From the NCBI RefSeq assembly GCF_003605195.1, contig NZ_QYOS01000021.1, forward strand, positions 186,001-250,000: a stretch of DNA of 64,000 nt, written 5' to 3'. Source of the stretch: Aurantiacibacter odishensis (lineage in GTDB: Bacteria > Pseudomonadota > Alphaproteobacteria > Sphingomonadales > Sphingomonadaceae). Each line of letters opens with the position of its first letter. Within the stretch, counting starts at the first letter, position 1. The notes beneath the pieces are model-generated. The model did not search any database. It saw nothing but the letters and a program-made list of their open reading frames with translations, and was not told where the DNA came from. A program made the translations under genes and the position numbers. Shown piece after piece: positions 8,858 through 17,671 of this stretch.

Positions 8858-9018
8858 GCACCAAGCCCTGCCCGATCTGCAAGAAACCCCGCAGCGAAGA
8901 GTTTCATCCGTTCTGCTCCAGTCGCTGCCGCGACCGCGACCTGGCGCAGTGGTTCAACGATGGCTACGCCGTGCCCGGCGAACCCGCCCCGCCCGAAGAT
9001 ATCGCCAAGGAAGACTGA
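8854..9018 (+). CDS. yacG: DNA gyrase inhibitor YacG, zinc-binding
   Basis: YacG is a small zinc protein that binds GyrB and inhibits gyrase in E. coli. This version has 54 residues with all four zinc cysteines, CPIC near the N-terminus and FCSSRCRDRDL about fifteen residues later, followed by an acidic tail APPEDIAKED. The ATG at 8854 overlaps the RNase E/G stop by four bases (ATGA), giving tight coupling. The reading frame is open far upstream, but that part overlaps the RNase gene and is not conserved in character. Confidence 0.93.
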   Translation: MSTKPCPICKKPRSEEFHPFCSSRCRDRDLAQWFNDGYAVPGEPAPPEDIAKED

Positions 9019-9109
9019 TTTGGGGGCTTGCCAAGCCCGCGCGGCTTCGCCATAGGCGCGCTTCACTTGCTCGCCGGGCGCTTCGAAGATGCCCGCTCGC
9101 GAACAGGAT

Positions 9110-9184
9110 GCCTGGGTAGCTCAGGGGTAGAGCAGACGACTGAAAATCGTCGTGTCGGTGGTTCGAATCCGCCCCCGGGCACCA
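9110..9184 (+). tRNA. tRNA-Phe (anticodon GAA)
   Basis: This 75-nt cloverleaf has the acceptor stem GCCTGGG / CCCGGGC with one G-U pair, the D arm GCTCAGGGGTAGAGC, the anticodon stem GACGA/TCGTC with loop CTGAAAA (anticodon 9142-9144), the T arm GGTGGTTCGAATCCGCC, and an encoded CCA end. A run of five T (9185-9189) follows directly and may help end transcription. It lies just after yacG and may be co-transcribed with it. Confidence 0.97.
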
Positions 9185-9213
9185 TTTTTGCCCCTCGCAA
9201 GAATGGACCTATT

Positions 9214-10821
9214 TCACCCCAAAACGTGCTCCCAGGCCGCGCTGATCACCACGCTGCCCTCGCCAACGGCGCTCGCCACGCGCTTGACCGAGCCTGATCG
9301 CACGTCGCCGATGGCAAAGATGCCGGGCGTCGAGGTTTCAAACTGGCTGCGCCCGCCTGCCCCTTCCCCGGTGATCACGAACCCTCGTTCGTCCAGCTTC
9401 GCATGGCCTTCCAGCCAGCCGGTGTTGGGCGCGGCACCGATCATGATGAACAGGCCATTGGTGTCGATCCGTGTCTCGCCGTCGGGTCCGCTAAGGGTCA
9501 CGCCCTGCAATCGCTCGTCCCCGCGCAGGGCGCTGACTTCGGTTTCGTAGTGGATGGTGATGCCGGAATCGTTCTCCAGCCGCTGCGTCAGGTAATCGCT
9601 CATCGACTTGGCCAGGCTATCCCCGCGTACCACGAGGTGGACGTGGCTGGCGTGACGGCAGAGGAACATCGCCGCCTGCCCCGCCGAATTCCCGCCGCCC
9701 ACCACCACGGCGTCGCTGCCCTTGCAGAAGCGCGCCTCCATGTCGGTGGCGGCGTAATAGATGCCCGCGCCCTCGAACTCGACCAGCCGGTCCAGCGGCA
9801 GGCGACGGTATTGCACGCCCGTTCCCACCACGACCGACTTCGCGCAGACCTGCGCCCCGTCGTCCAGCGTGGCGCAGAACAGGCCGTCGTCGCGCTTTTC
9901 CAGTGCCTCGACCCGGCGCGGCATGGCGAAGCGGGTGCCGAATTTCAGCGCCTGGATCTCGCCGCGATAGACAAGGTCCGCGCCCGATATGCCGGTTGGA
10001 AAGCCCATGTAGTTCTCGATCCGGCTGCTGGTGCCTGCCTGCCCGCCGATGGCGGTATCCTCCACCAGCAAGGCGCAAAGTCCCTCTGCCCCTGCATAAA
10101 CAGCCGCGGCCACGCCGCCCGGCCCGCCGCCTACGATCAGCACGTCGTAGATCGTCTCCCGGCAGCTATCGATATCGAGGCCGAGACGGCGGGCCACCTT
10201 GCCCGGCGTCGGGTCCGCGATCACCTCGTCCTTGTTGAAGATGACAGCGGGCATGTGTTCGACGAGCGTGCACAGTTCCACGCTCTCCTCGTCCGAGGCG
10301 TCGAGGTCGTAGCTCTGGTAAGGCAGGCGGTTGCGCCTGAGGAAGCTTTCCACCCGCTGCACCGCTGCATCCTTGTCCGCCCCAACCAGCTTGATGGAAC
10401 TGCGGTTCTCCTCGAAGGTGCGACGGCGGCGTGCGGCGAACACCGTAATGATGTGGTCGGAAAGCTCCGGCACTCGGCGCATCAGCGCCAGCATGTCCTC
10501 GCGCGGGGCGGCCAATACGCGGGTGTCCTTCGCCGCGCGCATTGGCAGTGTCCAGGCACCGGCGTTGAGGAACCCGATCTCTCCCATGAACTGCGTCGGG
10601 CCGAGGGTGGATTCGATCATCCGCACGCCGCTGTAAGGATCGACGATCTCTATCTCGCCATCCAGCACGTAAATGAATTCGTCCATCGCATCGCCGACCT
10701 CGGCAATGGTCTCGCCCGCCTCGTAGGTGCGCTCCGCCGCGATATCGCGGATCATGGCGACGTGGCCGTCGGCCAGCGGCACGCGCTTCATCGTTTCAAG
10801 GTCGGCGCCGATCGATTCCAT
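9214..10821 (-). CDS. cNMP-domain plus thioredoxin-reductase-like FAD oxidoreductase lacking CxxC
   Basis: This is a 535-residue three-part protein. Residues ~15-130 look like a cyclic-nucleotide-binding domain (AGETIAEVGDAMDEFIYVLDGEIEI, then GEIGFLN). Residues ~150-215 resemble a glutaredoxin/thioredoxin-like module. From ~224 on it is a thioredoxin-reductase-type flavoprotein with an FAD motif (VLIVGGGPGGVAAA), GGQAGTSSRIENYMGFP, an NADPH motif (AVVVGGGNSAGQAAMFL) and a C-terminal FAD closure (GIFAIGDVRSGSVKRVA). The redox CxxC of true thioredoxin reductase is missing; that place reads YYAATDME. It is therefore unlikely to reduce thioredoxin by the normal disulfide route. The electron acceptor is unknown. 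A 56-base gap separates it from the upstream NTF2-like genes. Confidence 0.88.
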   Translation of the reverse strand: MESIGADLETMKRVPLADGHVAMIRDIAAERTYEAGETIAEVGDAMDEFIYVLDGEIEIVDPYSGVRMIESTLGPTQFMGEIGFLNAGAWTLPMRAAKDTRVLAAPREDMLALMRRVPELSDHIITVFAARRRRTFEENRSSIKLVGADKDAAVQRVESFLRRNRLPYQSYDLDASDEESVELCTLVEHMPAVIFNKDEVIADPTPGKVARRLGLDIDSCRETIYDVLIVGGGPGGVAAAVYAGAEGLCALLVEDTAIGGQAGTSSRIENYMGFPTGISGADLVYRGEIQALKFGTRFAMPRRVEALEKRDDGLFCATLDDGAQVCAKSVVVGTGVQYRRLPLDRLVEFEGAGIYYAATDMEARFCKGSDAVVVGGGNSAGQAAMFLCRHASHVHLVVRGDSLAKSMSDYLTQRLENDSGITIHYETEVSALRGDERLQGVTLSGPDGETRIDTNGLFIMIGAAPNTGWLEGHAKLDERGFVITGEGAGGRSQFETSTPGIFAIGDVRSGSVKRVASAVGEGSVVISAAWEHVLG

Positions 10822-10877
10822 GCCGCGTTCTCCTGTTGATCGGCTCCAATATCAGCCAATTGACGCCAGTGTTGCAA

Positions 10878-11960
10878 TCAATCGGGCACCGCGTCCCAGC
10901 CAAGCGGCGCGCCGCGATAGAAGGCGTCGATGTGAGCGATGGCTCCTGACCTGTCGAAAGCGAAAAGGAAAACACCGTTCACCGACATCGGCGTGATCAT
11001 GTTGTCGAGGACACGGCCGTCGAATTGCTCGCTGGGATCCGCGTCTTGCGCGACTCCGCGCGGGCCGGGATAGGCGATTTCGATTCCCTCTGGCGTGGTG
11101 AACGAAAGCTTCGTGCCCGGCTGGTCCAGCCGCACGAAGGCGATACCGGTTGCCCGCTCCGGATCGAGATGCAACTGAAGGTTGGCCAGTTCATAGTTGG
11201 AGTAGAAGCCGCTCAGCACCTGCTCCCGGCATCCCAGCGCATAGGGGCTGAAAGACGGTTGCGACGGGTCGAGGATGGCGCTGTCCGCCACGCCGGTCGC
11301 CCGCTGTCCGTTGTCTTCGCGCACACAGGACTCCGAGAAGGCGAACCTTGCCAGCAATTCGTGCCTGAGTTGCGGCGCATCGGCGGCCATTGCCTCGAGG
11401 TAGTTCGTCATGCTTTCCGCCATGAGGGCGGCATCCACGTTTGCTGCGCCTGCAACGAAATGGACAGCCGGACCGACGTTCCCACCACCCATCGTGAAGG
11501 GTAACATCGGTTGCAGCAGCGTGATCGTGCCGCCCCTGTCGCCGCCGAATTCCTCGCGGATCGGCAGCACGTCGATACGGGCGATCTTGCCCTCGCGCGC
11601 CAGCAGGCGATAGGCCATCACCCCGCGCACGCCGTTTTCCTCGTATTCGACCACGCGAACGACTTCGTCCGGCCCGTCGATCCCCACGCGGTAATCGAGC
11701 GTGAAGGCGCCCGCGAAAGCGGCGGGGCTTACGCCCTCCACAGCGGTGGTGGTGCGCCACATGCCGTCCCACGGATCGAGCTGCGCGCCGTTTTCGATGT
11801 AGGTGAAATCCTCCGTCAGATCGAGAACGCGGTAGTCTCCTGCAACCAGCGCATACTCGAAGCGATCGGCCAGCAGCGCGGCGTCGGGCATCTCGCTATC
11901 CTGCGCGAGGGCAGGCGCGGCCAGCAGCGCCGCTGCCGCCAAGAACCACCGCGCGCTCAT
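10878..11960 (-). CDS. Secreted double NTF2-like protein, paralogue of the upstream gene
   Basis: This is a 360-residue exported protein of unknown function. I chose the ATG at 11960, which gives a clear signal peptide (MSARWFLAAAALLAAPALAQ); an in-frame start 11 codons earlier would spoil it. The mature part seems to hold two NTF2/SnoaL-like units. The first contains DLTEDFTYIENGAQLDPWDGMW; the second contains FAFSESCVREDNGQ. The same landmarks, in the same order, occur in the gene just upstream (11957-12952), so the two are tandem paralogues. The start overlaps the upstream stop by four bases. No catalytic residues can be named. Confidence 0.75.
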   Translation of the reverse strand: MSARWFLAAAALLAAPALAQDSEMPDAALLADRFEYALVAGDYRVLDLTEDFTYIENGAQLDPWDGMWRTTTAVEGVSPAAFAGAFTLDYRVGIDGPDEVVRVVEYEENGVRGVMAYRLLAREGKIARIDVLPIREEFGGDRGGTITLLQPMLPFTMGGGNVGPAVHFVAGAANVDAALMAESMTNYLEAMAADAPQLRHELLARFAFSESCVREDNGQRATGVADSAILDPSQPSFSPYALGCREQVLSGFYSNYELANLQLHLDPERATGIAFVRLDQPGTKLSFTTPEGIEIAYPGPRGVAQDADPSEQFDGRVLDNMITPMSVNGVFLFAFDRSGAIAHIDAFYRGAPLGWDAVPD

Positions 11961-12952
11961 CGGATCACCTCCACGTCCTCGGCATCCGGCCACGGAGGCG
12001 CGTTGCCGTAGGGCGTCTCGATCAGCGTCATCTCGATGCGGTGGATCATGCCGTCCTTCAGCTTGAACCCCTCAACCACGGTCAGCCCGCGCGGCACGTT
12101 GAAGTACGGCGGCACGACGAAGGTGTTGCCGGTGGAAAGCGGCAGCTCGCGCACGCTGCCGTCATGGTCAAGATAGACCATCGCCAGCACCGCCTGCCGC
12201 TCCTCGTCCAGCACCAGGAAACGCCGGTCGCGGATATCGGTGACGAAGCCGAGGAAGCCCATGCCGAACTGGCGGCGACAGTCCAGGCTGCGGAAATCGG
12301 TGTCCTGCGAATGTCCATAGGCTTCGCGCGTAGGCAGGTTGGTGGTCTTCAGGCCGTGCTCCAGCCGGTCGCAATCGGGGTGGAAGAAGGTGTAGTCGGC
12401 GCGCCCGTCGTTGCGGACCATGGCGGTGAAATAGCGGTTCACCACGCTCACCATGTCGTCGCGGCTGAGGCGGTCCTCTTCGGGCACCACTTCCAGCCAC
12501 GTCGCCTCGGCCTGCCCCATCGCCTCGTAACGGGCATGGCCGCCGGGATCGCGGATATAGAGCGTCTCGATCTCGTGGATCTCGCTGTCCACCACGCGCA
12601 GCCGCAGGTCCAGCATGGCGGGTGCGCCGTGTTCCGTCACCGTGGTGATCGCGCCGACATTGCCGGTGTGGGGGTCGGCGAAGACGTGGCGGTAAGTGCC
12701 GGTGGAATCGATGGTGGCCCAGCTTCCCTGCCCCGGCTGCAACTCCACGCCGTTCTCAGCGAAGCGCACGCCGTCCGCCAGAGGAAGCGCCTCTAGGTCC
12801 TTCGCCACCATCGCATCGAGGTATGCGTCGACATACCCCTCCAGGCATTCGCGCGGGCAGCCGTTGTCATGCGCCAGCACCGCCTTTGGTCCCGTTGCGG
12901 AACCGGCAGCCGCCACCAACATTGCCAATACGGACAGAATCAATCTACGCAT
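11957..12952 (-). CDS. Secreted double NTF2-like protein, first of a tandem pair
   Basis: This is a 331-residue exported protein of unknown function. The ATG at 12952 follows a good ribosome site (GAGGGG) and opens a signal peptide, MRRLILSVLAMLVAAAGS. Two NTF2/SnoaL-like units are suggested: YVDAYLDAMVAKDLEALPL with VRFAENGVELQPGQGSW, and later VVNRYFTAMVRNDGRADYTF with a Cys-containing FFHPDCDRLEHG. The pattern matches the downstream gene. NTF2-like folds bind small hydrophobic molecules or act as isomerases and hydratases, but nothing here fixes a substrate. It is divergent from wrbA. Confidence 0.75.
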   Translation of the reverse strand: MRRLILSVLAMLVAAAGSATGPKAVLAHDNGCPRECLEGYVDAYLDAMVAKDLEALPLADGVRFAENGVELQPGQGSWATIDSTGTYRHVFADPHTGNVGAITTVTEHGAPAMLDLRLRVVDSEIHEIETLYIRDPGGHARYEAMGQAEATWLEVVPEEDRLSRDDMVSVVNRYFTAMVRNDGRADYTFFHPDCDRLEHGLKTTNLPTREAYGHSQDTDFRSLDCRRQFGMGFLGFVTDIRDRRFLVLDEERQAVLAMVYLDHDGSVRELPLSTGNTFVVPPYFNVPRGLTVVEGFKLKDGMIHRIEMTLIETPYGNAPPWPDAEDVEVIR

Positions 12953-13014
12953 AACCCCTCCCTCGCCCGCGAACCTAGCGGCGAGCGGCCATGCGGCAAG
13001 CGAAAGGACCAAGA

Positions 13015-13617
13015 ATGGCGCGCATCCTCGTTCTCTACTATTCCTCCTACGGACACATCTCGACCATGGCGGAAGCCGTAGCCGCCGGTATCCGCGATGC
13101 AGGCCACGAGGCCGATATCCGCCGCGCGCCCGAAACCGCGCCGGAGGAAATCGTGAAGAACTTCGGCTTCCAGACCAACGACGAGCATCCGCTGATCGAA
13201 GGGCCCGATGCGCTGGGCAGCTATGATGGCATCGTGCTAGGCGCGCCCACCCGTTTCGGCCGCCTGCCAAGCCAGATGGCTGCCTTCCTCGATACCTGCG
13301 GCGGCGTGTGGGCATCGGGCGCGCTGATCGGCAAGCCGGGCGCTGTGTTCACCAGCAGCAATTCGCAGCACGGCGGACAGGAGACGACGCTGTTCTCGAT
13401 GATCACCAACCTACTGCACTTCGGCATGAGCATCATCGGCTTGGACTATGGCTTTGAAGGCCAGAACGGCGTGGACGAGGTGAAAGGCGGCGCGCCCTAC
13501 GGTGCCACCACCATCGCCGGGCCGGACGGCAGCCGTCAGCCAAGCGAAAGCGAGATCGAGGGCGCGAAATACCTCGGCAGGCGCGTGGCGAATACGGCGG
13601 CGAAGCTTTCCGCCTGA
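13015..13617 (+). CDS. wrbA: NAD(P)H:quinone oxidoreductase, WrbA type
   Basis: This 200-residue flavodoxin-fold enzyme reduces quinones by two electrons with NAD(P)H and FMN, protecting against quinone redox cycling. Landmarks are the FMN phosphate loop ([17 protein letters not shown]), [18 protein letters not shown], the [12 protein letters not shown] loop and the C-terminal [17 protein letters not shown]. Length and all motifs match WrbA. I chose the ATG at 13015 (MARILVLYY); the open frame extends eight codons further but without a better start. It is divergent from the secreted NTF2-like pair across 62 bases. Confidence 0.94.
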   Translation: MARILVLYYSSYGHISTMAEAVAAGIRDAGHEADIRRAPETAPEEIVKNFGFQTNDEHPLIEGPDALGSYDGIVLGAPTRFGRLPSQMAAFLDTCGGVWASGALIGKPGAVFTSSNSQHGGQETTLFSMITNLLHFGMSIIGLDYGFEGQNGVDEVKGGAPYGATTIAGPDGSRQPSESEIEGAKYLGRRVANTAAKLSA

Positions 13618-13662
13618 AGCCGCTGGAATTCCGCTTGAATTGGTCTTAGCGTCCCCCGCCAG

Positions 13663-16281
13663 ATGGGGGACACCGGGACACCGCAGCTATTTGACGCCAT
13701 GCGCTTTTCCGGCACATGGCGCGATTACCAGGCACGCGTGCTGGAGGAGATGGACGGCTACCTGGACGACGGGCGGCTGCACATCGTTGCGGCCCCCGGC
13801 AGCGGCAAGACGGTGCTGGGGCTGGAAGCGATGCGCCGGGTGGGTCGCCCGGCGCTTGTCCTCTCCCCCAGTCTGACGATCCGCAACCAGTGGGCGGACC
13901 GGCTGGCGCCGCTGTTCCTGCCCTCGCTCGATTCGCACCGCGCGCGCATCTCGCGCGACATCGCCGTGCCTGCCGACATGACAATCGGCACCTATCAGTC
14001 GCTCCACGCCGCTTATACACGCGACAGCGATTTCGCGGCGCTTTCCGCGCTTGGTCCCATCACGCTGGTGCTGGACGAATGCCACCACCTGCGGCGCGAG
14101 TGGTGGAGCGCGCTGTTCGCCCTGCGTGACAGACTGGAACACGTCAGCGTCGTGGCGCTGACAGCCACGCCGCCCTACGATGCCGCCCACGCCGAGTGGA
14201 CCCGCTACGAGAGCCTATGCGGCCCCATCGACGCGGAAATCGGCGTGCCCGAACTTGTCCGCAACGGCGATCTCGCCCCGCACCAGGACCACGTGCATTT
14301 CAGCCAGCCCGATGCCGACATCGTAGAGGCGCTGATCCGGCGGCGCGATGCGGTTTACGCGCTGGCCGCGCGGATCGGCAACGATACGGACCTGCCGGAA
14401 ATGCTGCTGGCGCACCCGTTCCTTAGCGAACCCTACCAGCACCAGGAAGCGATCTTCGAGGCGCCGGAGCAGCTTTCCGCCATGCTGTTCTACCTCGCCT
14501 CGCGCGGGTTTGCCCTCCCGCAAGAGCCGCTGGCAATGCTGGGAGTGAACCGCGAGATCGTGCCCGACTTCAACCACATCTGGCTGGAGCCGATGCTGGA
14601 ATGCCTGCTCCACCGCAAGATCGCCGAATGGCGGCTGGACGAAGGCCGGGCCAGGGCGTGGAAGAGTGCGCTGTCCGAAGCGGGCCTCATCACCAATCAC
14701 CGTGTCGACTTTTCCGAAAGCGTCGATCTCGCGCGCCTGCTGGCGGGCAGCACGGGCAAGCTGCACTCGGTAGCGGAGATCGCCCGCGCCGAAAGCGAGG
14801 TTCTGGGCGATGCGCTGCGCATGGCGGTGCTGACCGACCACGTGCGAGCTGCCGAACTGCCACGCGACCCCGACGCGCCTTATGCCCCCTCGCGCCTTGG
14901 TGTGGTGCCAATCTTCGAGTCTCTGCGCCGCGCCGGCATCGACCAGCCGCTGGGCGTTTTGACAGGTTCGCTGGTTATCGTGCCGGAGGCCGCGCGGCAG
15001 GCAGCGCATGTGTTGGCGCAGGAGTGCGGTATACCTGCAATCGCCCTGACCTTTACCGCCCTCCCCGGATGCCCCGGTTATTGCAAGCTGGACCTTGCCG
15101 CCGCTGCCGACCGGGGACGCGTCGCGCTGGTGACGCGGCTCGTCGGCGCAGGGCATATCCGCGTGCTGGTGGGCACGCAGGCGCTGCTGGGTGAAGGGTG
15201 GGATGCGCCCTCGATCAATTCGCTGGTACTAGCGAGCAACGCGGCAAGCTACATGCTCTCCAACCAGATGCGCGGGCGCGCCATCCGCACCGATCCCGCA
15301 GCGCCGGACAAGGTTGCCAACATCTGGCACCTCGCCACTATCGACCCTGCCGACCTCGATGGCGAAGCCGGACCGGATTTCTCGCGCCTCGTCCGCCGTT
15401 TTTCCATGTTCGACGGTGTGGCCGAGGACGGCACCACGGTGATCGAGAACGGTATCGACCGGTTGGACCTGGCGATGGGGCAGGCGCTGGACGATCGCAA
15501 TGCCCTCACCATGGCGCGTGCGCGCAACCGGACTGGCACGGCGCGCCAGTGGAGCAAGTCGCTTGGCGCAGGCACACCACGCTCGCAAGTGCGCGAAGTT
15601 GCGGAAGTCACCGGCAATGTCGGCAGCGCCACGCTGCACGTTCGCAATACGCTGAAGACCACGGCGATCAGCAGCCTTGGCGGCGCAGTGCTGACGGCAG
15701 GTCTCAGCGTCTTCGGCCTGGGACTGGTCGACACGCTCGTTATCGGTGGCGGCGCAGCGCTGCTCTACGCGGCTCCGGGCCTCTACAATTCCGCACGCCT
15801 GTGGGTGCGCAACGGCACGCTGGAAAAACGTCTTGGGCAGGTGGGCGAGGTGCTGGTTGAAGGGCTTGCCCACTGCGGCAAGCTGTCGCGCGAGAAAAAC
15901 GCCTATACCGTCAGGGTCGAGGAAGGACTCAAAGGCCGCCATGCCATCACCATCGAAGGCGGCACGCGGGCGGACCAGCACCGCTTCGTGGATGCCATGA
16001 TGGAGCTTCTCGGTCCCGTGCAGAATCCGCGATATATCCTGCGTCGAGAGGGGCAATCGCTGGGTTTTCGGCAGCTGGATTACCACGCCGTGCCCACGCC
16101 GCTGGGCGCGAACAAGGAAGAGGCTGAGCTGTTCTGCAATCTGTGGACGAAACGCATTGGCCCAGCCCGGCTGATCTTCACCCGCTCCGCCCATGGGCGC
16201 AAGGTGCTGCTGCGGGCGCGTACGAAGTCGATGGCGGCAGGACTGCAATCTCCGGTGGAACGGCGCAGCATGTGGCTTTAG
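13663..16281 (+). CDS. Superfamily 2 DECH-box helicase with a hydrophobic C-terminal hairpin
   Basis: This is an 872-residue SF2 helicase/translocase. Residues 20-170 hold the DYQ motif, Walker A (APGSGKT, 44-50), Walker B DECHH (138-142) and motif III TATPP (167-171). The second RecA domain contains GTQALLGEGWDAPSIN and motif VI QMRGRAIRTD (about 534-543). About 250 residues with no recognised fold separate the two RecA domains. After the helicase, residues ~664-710 contain two hydrophobic stretches (GGAVLTAGLSVFGLGLVDTL and VIGGGAALLYAAPGLY) that look like a membrane hairpin, followed by a C-terminal domain I cannot name. It stands alone among housekeeping genes, with no obvious nuclease or methylase partner. 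Its role is unknown; DNA repair, RNA metabolism or defence are all possible. Confidence 0.8.
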   Translation: MGDTGTPQLFDAMRFSGTWRDYQARVLEEMDGYLDDGRLHIVAAPGSGKTVLGLEAMRRVGRPALVLSPSLTIRNQWADRLAPLFLPSLDSHRARISRDIAVPADMTIGTYQSLHAAYTRDSDFAALSALGPITLVLDECHHLRREWWSALFALRDRLEHVSVVALTATPPYDAAHAEWTRYESLCGPIDAEIGVPELVRNGDLAPHQDHVHFSQPDADIVEALIRRRDAVYALAARIGNDTDLPEMLLAHPFLSEPYQHQEAIFEAPEQLSAMLFYLASRGFALPQEPLAMLGVNREIVPDFNHIWLEPMLECLLHRKIAEWRLDEGRARAWKSALSEAGLITNHRVDFSESVDLARLLAGSTGKLHSVAEIARAESEVLGDALRMAVLTDHVRAAELPRDPDAPYAPSRLGVVPIFESLRRAGIDQPLGVLTGSLVIVPEAARQAAHVLAQECGIPAIALTFTALPGCPGYCKLDLAAAADRGRVALVTRLVGAGHIRVLVGTQALLGEGWDAPSINSLVLASNAASYMLSNQMRGRAIRTDPAAPDKVANIWHLATIDPADLDGEAGPDFSRLVRRFSMFDGVAEDGTTVIENGIDRLDLAMGQALDDRNALTMARARNRTGTARQWSKSLGAGTPRSQVREVAEVTGNVGSATLHVRNTLKTTAISSLGGAVLTAGLSVFGLGLVDTLVIGGGAALLYAAPGLYNSARLWVRNGTLEKRLGQVGEVLVEGLAHCGKLSREKNAYTVRVEEGLKGRHAITIEGGTRADQHRFVDAMMELLGPVQNPRYILRREGQSLGFRQLDYHAVPTPLGANKEEAELFCNLWTKRIGPARLIFTRSAHGRKVLLRARTKSMAAGLQSPVERRSMWL

Positions 16282-16308
16282 CCGCGCGCTGCCGCTAATC
16301 CCGCCTTC

Positions 16309-17619
16309 ATGGAACACGAAAGCGCCGGACTCTCGCCCTTCGATCTTGCCGCCATGCTGGTGGTGGCAAGTGCCCTGCTGGGCTGGTTCAATCACCACTT
16401 CATCAGGCTGCCACATGTCGTCGGCCTGACGGTGATGGGCGCGATTGCTGCCATCGGTCTGCTGGCGGCCAATGCCCTCCTGCCCGGCGTGACGCTGGAC
16501 GATACCGTTGCGCGGCTGCTGGCGGAAATGAACTTCACCGACACGCTGCTCCAGGGGATGCTCAGCTTCCTGCTGTTCGCAGGCGCGTTGCATGTCGATC
16601 TCGATCGGCTGAAGGCGGACTGGGTGCCGGTGCTTCTCCTCTCAACCGTCGGGGTGATCCTGTCCACCGTGATCGTTGGCGTGCTGGCCTGGGGGCTCGG
16701 CATGGTGATGGGCCTGCCGCTGGCGCCGATCTGGTACTTCGTCTTCGGCGCGCTGATCGCGCCCACCGATCCCGTCGCCGTGCTGGGCGTGCTGAAGGAA
16801 GAGAAGGTGGACGAGAGCCTTCAGGCCAGCGTCGCAGGGGAAAGCCTCTTCAACGACGGTGTGGGCATCGTGGTGTTCACCATCCTGCTGGGCGCGGCGG
16901 TCACAGGCAGCGATTTCAGCCTCGGTGAAGGCGCGCGGCTGTTCCTGATCGAAGCGGGCGGCGGCCTGCTGGTGGGCATCGTGTTCGGCTACGTCGGCTT
17001 TCGCGCCATGCGCTCTATGGACGAATATGCGCTGGAGGTGACGATCACCCTGGCCGTGGTGATGGGAGGATATGCGCTGTGCACCGCGCTGCATATCTCC
17101 GGCCCGCTGGCCATGGCCGTGGCGGGCCTGCTGATCGGCAACCACGGCGTCACCTACGCGATGAGCGACGTGACCCGCGACTATGTGATCCGGTTCTGGG
17201 AAGTGGTGGACGAATTGCTCAATTCCGTCCTGTTCCTGCTGATCGGACTGGAAATGATCGTGCTGGTGCCCGGCGTTGACGAACTGGGGCTGGCGCTTGT
17301 GGCCATACCCATCACCCTGTTCGCCCGCGCCGCGGCGGTGACGGTTTCCACCCGCTTGGTGCCCGCCGCGCGGCCCAAGGCGGAAGGGGCATGGGGCGTC
17401 TTGTGGTGGGGCGGCCTGCGCGGCGGCATTTCCATCGCTCTCGCGCTGTCGCTGCCTGCCGGCCTAGTGCGCGACCTGCTGCTGGCCGCCACATTCGGTG
17501 CGGTGCTGTTCAGCGTGCTGGTGCAGCGCATGACGCTGGGCCGTGTGATAGAGCGCGGCAAGGTGCCGCACGAGGCTCATCACCCGGCCGATCAGCGCAC
17601 GCCGGGCGGGCTGGAGTAG
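16309..17619 (+). CDS. Na+/H+ antiporter, CPA1 (NhaP-like) family
   Basis: This 436-residue inner-membrane exchanger has about twelve hydrophobic helices. It would expel sodium (or potassium) in exchange for protons. The CPA1 signature helices are clear: ALIAPTDPVAVLGVLKEE carries the Asp of the TDP motif, and VAGESLFNDGVGIVVF carries the ND ion-binding pair. A late amphipathic helix reads WWGGLRGGISIALALSLP, as in NhaP/NHE proteins. Unlike eukaryotic NHEs there is no long cytosolic tail. It starts 27 bases after the helicase stop, so the two may be co-transcribed, though no functional link is evident. Confidence 0.92.
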   Translation: MEHESAGLSPFDLAAMLVVASALLGWFNHHFIRLPHVVGLTVMGAIAAIGLLAANALLPGVTLDDTVARLLAEMNFTDTLLQGMLSFLLFAGALHVDLDRLKADWVPVLLLSTVGVILSTVIVGVLAWGLGMVMGLPLAPIWYFVFGALIAPTDPVAVLGVLKEEKVDESLQASVAGESLFNDGVGIVVFTILLGAAVTGSDFSLGEGARLFLIEAGGGLLVGIVFGYVGFRAMRSMDEYALEVTITLAVVMGGYALCTALHISGPLAMAVAGLLIGNHGVTYAMSDVTRDYVIRFWEVVDELLNSVLFLLIGLEMIVLVPGVDELGLALVAIPITLFARAAAVTVSTRLVPAARPKAEGAWGVLWWGGLRGGISIALALSLPAGLVRDLLLAATFGAVLFSVLVQRMTLGRVIERGKVPHEAHHPADQRTPGGLE

Positions 17620-17624
17620 CGAAA

Positions 17625-17653
17625 AGGGCGCCGCAGCCAGACCGCAGCGCCCT
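17625..17653 (-). terminator. Terminator between convergent antiporter and lipoprotein genes
   Basis: A 7-bp perfect stem (AGGGCGC / GCGCCCT) lies between the antiporter stop (17619) and the lipoprotein stop (17672). Read on the minus strand it is followed by four T (the A run at 17622-17625), so it best fits the end of the lipoprotein transcript but may serve both. Confidence 0.55.
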
Positions 17654-17671
17654 CCTTCGATGTAAAGACGA

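Noticed and set aside
13663-16281. Assignment of the helicase to a named phage-defence system
   Set aside because: No nuclease, methylase, ATPase or toxin partner lies next to it, and the neighbours are housekeeping genes.
15229-16593. A 454-codon minus-strand frame over the helicase and antiporter junction
   Set aside because: It is antisense to two genes with strong motifs and spans their boundary.
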